Shown here: piece by piece, positions 32,751 through 35,088 of the stretch
Numbering within the stretch: the stretch's first letter is position 1
How the letters are laid out: the number at the start of each line of letters is the position of its first letter
Source of the DNA: Faecalicatena fissicatena
GTDB taxonomy: Bacteria; Bacillota; Clostridia; Lachnospirales; Lachnospiraceae
Direction of reading: 5' to 3'
Length of the DNA: 35,088 nucleotides
NCBI GenBank assembly: GCA_001028025.1
Contig: LDAQ01000068.1
Span: 1-35,088, forward strand
The notes under the pieces: generated by a model
Database searches by the model: none
The model's input: the letters and a program-made list of their open reading frames with translations, nothing else
Told to the model about the DNA's origin: nothing
Translations under genes and position numbers: made by a program

Positions 32751-34041
32751 TCATAAACCTTCTTTGATATGTAATAACTTGCGGTGCTGATGTATTCTGT
32801 GCTAAATAACTCGGTTCTGTTGTTATAACAATCTTGTCTGTCATATCCTTAAACTCATCCTCTGCCATCAGTTTGTCAAGTTCCGGATACATTCTGGAGC
32901 CTTCAATGCTGCAGATAATCAATCTGGTGTCCTCTAAATTGGAGTTGCGCAGCATCCGTAAATTATGCCTTACACCATCCATGCCGTCAAATCCTTCGCG
33001 TTCATTGATTTTTCTATATTCTACCGTCTCACGGGCGATTCTCTCAACCATATGTAAGTCCGCATCCTGGTCATTCTTAGACAGAAAATCCCATTCAATC
33101 ATAAAGCTGCGGAGATCCTGCAGGAATCTGTCATCATATGTCTGCTGATATGCATTCAGCAACCCATTAATATATGTAGTCACACCAAAGCGCTGACGCA
33201 CAAAACTATTAATGAAGTACGGTTTAGCCTGCAATGCCATCCCCGTCTGCCACGGCTCAAACATCAGTGTATAATTCACCCTGAATCCATGTTCCTTTAA
33301 TTTTAATGCAAGGTTGTGCCCATAGAGATAGTCCCTTGTAGCAGCCTGATTCCAGCGTGTGGACAGCTTCTTGTCCCCGGAAAGCAATTCCCCCACATTG
33401 CCTGCATTGACCGGACCTGTATGGGGAACTTTAATAACCATCCGGTAATCTGAAAACATCTCTCTGAATTCCTCTGCCTCTTCCAGTATCTTATTAAAAT
33501 CAGCAAACGGATCATTTACTTCCACGCTGATATCACAGCCTGGTCCCAGGATATTCGAAATCTCTGCCATGACTTCATTTCTCGTCTTGAACTTCTTCCC
33601 TATATTTGCCTGTGGGTTGTTGATAAACAGGTCATAAATGATTCCCGGGTTGCAGGTCAGGTTACCAATTAAATCCTTGATTGGCTCGACTTCATATGGA
33701 TTCGCAGTATCGGCTGAAAAGATAAACTTTGTTGGCCTTTTTTTACCGTTTTTATCGTACGATATATTTCTCACCAGGTCAATTTCCAATATCTGATTCT
33801 CTTTCATATTGTACTCAATCTTGAAGCCTGCCGGGGTCTCCCCTTCCGGTACCTTGAATAAATCAATGATATCTTTAAATCTGTCACTTACGCCTATGTA
33901 TTTCACGGCCTTTTGCAGAAATTCATATTCTTCAAGACTGATATTCAGATGGAGGGCTCTTCTTACATACCCCGCATCGCAAGAAATAATCTGAATCTCA
34001 CTGCCCACCAGGGAAGCTAAACTATAATTCACTGTCTGCAT
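32728..34041 (-). CDS. Divergent transaldolase-family protein with an extra N-terminal domain
   Basis: 437 aa, far longer than fructose-6-phosphate aldolase (about 215) or TalB (about 317). Residues about 105-425 read as a transaldolase-type TIM barrel: SADTANPYEVEPI (Asp111, like the LDTAN start), LTCNPGIIYD (Asn131), ISVEV (Glu174), VIKVPHTGP with the presumed Schiff-base Lys204, VNYTLMFEPWQTG (Asn256, Gln265) and INSFVRQRF (like SPFVGR). Residues 1-104 form an additional domain I do not recognise, and the barrel has inserts near 215-240 and 345-365. It lies 10 bp after deoC in the nucleoside operon, which also ends with transketolase. It could supply the transaldolase step of pentose use, or a different aldol reaction. 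The ATG follows AGGAGGATGTT. Confidence 0.75.
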   Translation of the reverse strand: MQTVNYSLASLVGSEIQIISCDAGYVRRALHLNISLEEYEFLQKAVKYIGVSDRFKDIIDLFKVPEGETPAGFKIEYNMKENQILEIDLVRNISYDKNGKKRPTKFIFSADTANPYEVEPIKDLIGNLTCNPGIIYDLFINNPQANIGKKFKTRNEVMAEISNILGPGCDISVEVNDPFADFNKILEEAEEFREMFSDYRMVIKVPHTGPVNAGNVGELLSGDKKLSTRWNQAATRDYLYGHNLALKLKEHGFRVNYTLMFEPWQTGMALQAKPYFINSFVRQRFGVTTYINGLLNAYQQTYDDRFLQDLRSFMIEWDFLSKNDQDADLHMVERIARETVEYRKINEREGFDGMDGVRHNLRMLRNSNLEDTRLIICSIEGSRMYPELDKLMAEDEFKDMTDKIVITTEPSYLAQNTSAPQVITYQRRFMNAANGEK

Positions 34042-34051
34042 AACATCCTCC

Positions 34052-34741
34052 CTATACGATTTCTTCTAAGTACTTACTATATTCTTCTACCAGTTTGCCT
34101 GCGCTTCTTGTCCCCACAAGGCTTACACCCATATGTTCAAACATATACAGCGCAGCCGGCAGCGTAAATGTTCTCGGCACTCCGGAAACTTTAATCTTCG
34201 TATCACCTGACAGATTGTCCTTCATTATCTGCACCTGATCCAAAGTTGGAAATGCCTGTGAACCGGTGGCAGTCTTTACATAGGTAACCCCACAATCACA
34301 GCAGATTCTGGTCAGCTCTGCAATCTCTTCATCTGTAAGAAATCCCACTTCGAAAATCAGCTTTGTATCACAGCCTTCGCCGCAGATCCTCACAAACTCG
34401 CTAATCTCATGGCGTACCAGTTCATAATTTTTATCCTTCATAGCTCCGATATTTACCACCATATCGCATGCGGTACAACCAAGCTCTACCATCTTCTCAA
34501 GTTCAAACAACTTTGCTTCCGTGCACATCGCGCCATATGGGAATCCAATAACTGCACTCGGCCCTACATCTGTACCTTTTAATTCTTCCACAACCAGTTC
34601 TGCCCAGCAGGAATTCACATTTACCGCATTTACATTATATTTCTTTGCAATATCACATGCTTTGATGATATCTTCCTTCTGTAAGTCCGGTGCCAGATAG
34701 GCCAAATCCAAATGTTTCGCAAACTCATTTACTGTTAACAT
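34052..34741 (-). CDS. deoC: Deoxyribose-phosphate aldolase
   Basis: Class I aldolase splitting 2-deoxyribose-5-phosphate into glyceraldehyde-3-phosphate and acetaldehyde. 229 aa. Catalytic residues are present: Asp93 (CDMVVNIGA), Schiff-base Lys156 (YVKTATG) and Lys184 (IKVSG). Some flanking motifs are unusual: the start reads KHLDLAYLAPD instead of the typical DHTLLKP, and KVSGVPRT replaces the KASGGIRT phosphate-binding region. So it is a divergent member whose substrate range may be shifted. It is the first gene after the promoter at 34864-34892, with AGGAGGAGACA before the ATG, and closely followed by the transaldolase-like gene. Confidence 0.9.
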   Translation of the reverse strand: MLTVNEFAKHLDLAYLAPDLQKEDIIKACDIAKKYNVNAVNVNSCWAELVVEELKGTDVGPSAVIGFPYGAMCTEAKLFELEKMVELGCTACDMVVNIGAMKDKNYELVRHEISEFVRICGEGCDTKLIFEVGFLTDEEIAELTRICCDCGVTYVKTATGSQAFPTLDQVQIMKDNLSGDTKIKVSGVPRTFTLPAALYMFEHMGVSLVGTRSAGKLVEEYSKYLEEIV

Positions 34742-34764
34742 TGTCTCTCCTCCTAATAATGTAA

Positions 34765-34817
34765 AACACCTGTCTGCTCAGATTATGATCCTTTAGAACC
34801 TCAGTGACAGAGGTGTT
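34765..34817 (-). promoter_or_regulatory. Leader stem-loop in the deoC 5' untranslated region
   Basis: AACACCTGTC (34765-34774) pairs with GACAGAGGTGTT (34806-34817) leaving a 2-nt bulge and a 31-nt loop. On the minus strand the structure is followed by TTTTAC and then the deoC ribosome site. It could be an attenuator or an mRNA-stabilising leader; it matches no riboswitch class I know. Confidence 0.5.
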
Positions 34818-34823
34818 CTGTTA

Positions 34824-34844
34824 TATTGATGCGCATATTCAATA
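34824..34844. promoter_or_regulatory. Candidate operator just downstream of the deoC transcription start
   Basis: TATTGA (34824-34829) and TCAATA (34839-34844) form a perfect inverted repeat with a 9-bp spacer holding TGCGCAT. It lies about 15-30 bp after the expected start of transcription, a usual repressor position. Its ATTGA-TCAAT arms recall the Bacillus deo operator. Confidence 0.5.
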
Positions 34845-34845
34845 T

Positions 34846-34860
34846 ATTGTTTGTTACAAT
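34846..34860. promoter_or_regulatory. Second palindrome at the deoC transcription start
   Basis: ATTGT-TTGTT-ACAAT spans the expected start site, just after the -10 box. Together with the neighbouring palindromes it makes a cluster of possible regulator sites around this promoter. Confidence 0.45.
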
Positions 34861-34863
34861 GTT

Positions 34864-34892
34864 AATATATCACGCCTTTTTTGTTTTGTCAA
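34864..34892 (-). promoter_or_regulatory. SigA-type promoter of the nucleoside operon
   Basis: Minus-strand consensus TTGACA (34887-34892) and TATATT (34864-34869) with the ideal 17-bp spacing, about 125 bp before the deoC ATG. This is the best promoter in the window. Confidence 0.85.
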
Positions 34893-34904
34893 TAACATTT
34901 GTTA
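34893..34904. promoter_or_regulatory. Palindrome abutting the deoC -35 box
   Basis: TAACA-TT-TGTTA is a perfect dyad directly upstream of TTGACA. Further TAACATTT half sites occur at 34967-34974 and 34997-35004, 30 bp apart. An activator or repressor site is plausible. Confidence 0.5.
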
Positions 34905-35088
34905 TTTTTATTACATTTGTTTCACCTTTAAATGACCGATTTATTTCATATAATTAGTTGTCTTGTTAACATTTTCCATTTTTCTTGTTTCATATATAAC
35001 ATTTTAACAATTTCTTTAAATCCGTTCTAAGACCAAAGCAAACACACTGCTTTCAACTCCATATGAATTTTTATGATACAGGACATTC

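Larger units (their letters stand above)
34742..35088. other. 347-bp control region upstream of deoC
   Basis: AT-rich region containing the deoC promoter, palindromic sites, repeated TAACATTT motifs (34893, 34967, 34997 on the plus strand) and a leader hairpin. Beyond about 35010 there are short open frames on the minus strand that could be the end of an upstream gene cut by the window, but nothing recognisable. Confidence 0.6.

Noticed and set aside
35010..35088. End of an upstream gene at the right edge (minus strand)
   Set aside because: Two frames are open over about 20 codons, but nothing distinguishes them from chance in AT-rich sequence.

Overview
The window looks like a stretch of a low-to-moderate-GC Gram-positive anaerobe of the Lachnospiraceae / Clostridium cluster XIVa type. 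This is judged from the protein sequences, strong AGGAGG ribosome sites, TTGACA/TATAAT promoters, and the gene order birA - small acidic protein - coaX - dusB - greA - lysS. All genes I can support lie on the minus strand, so the window reads biologically from right (35088) to left (1). No rRNA, tRNA or CRISPR array was seen.

Right part (35088 to about 19150): a long nucleoside and pentose-phosphate catabolic cluster. It runs from a strong promoter (34864-34892) with several palindromic sites through deoC, a divergent transaldolase-family protein, a DUF1097-like membrane protein, a VOC protein, deoB, an iron alcohol dehydrogenase, an amidohydrolase, a BMP-type nucleoside-binding lipoprotein, a uridine phosphorylase-like enzyme, a nucleoside ABC ATPase, two permeases and transketolase. 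A DeoR/GlpR-type regulator follows with its own promoter. The logic is import, deamination, phosphorolysis, phosphopentomutase, then cleavage by DeoC or carbon shuffling by transketolase and perhaps the transaldolase-like protein. The alcohol dehydrogenase is well placed to reduce the acetaldehyde released by DeoC.

Middle part (about 18914 to 10780): housekeeping genes. A patatin-like phospholipase reads in frame, without a stop, into a complete ornithine carbamoyltransferase (argF). Then come birA, a small acidic protein, coaX, dusB, greA and lysS; LysS carries an extra C-terminal tRNA-binding domain. A 30-bp direct repeat plus GGGGTCTGACCCC palindromes lie after argF and birA, and a related hairpin separates greA from lysS.

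Junction (about 10780 to 9983): a scar region holding a RelE/ParE-type toxin remnant, a strong terminator, and an internally deleted IS200/IS605 element that keeps only the first residues of TnpA between its two end hairpins.

Left part (9982 to 1): a carbohydrate-utilisation operon with a LacI-type regulator, solute-binding lipoprotein, two CUT1 permeases, a GH116-type glycosidase and a GH13 alpha-glucosidase. It ends in a terminator and is followed by a separate GGDEF diguanylate cyclase. The transporter has no ATPase gene here, so a shared MsmK-type ATPase elsewhere is probable. Both binding-protein genes in the window (sugar and nucleoside) are followed by a stable hairpin before the next gene, a likely means of making more binding protein than membrane components.
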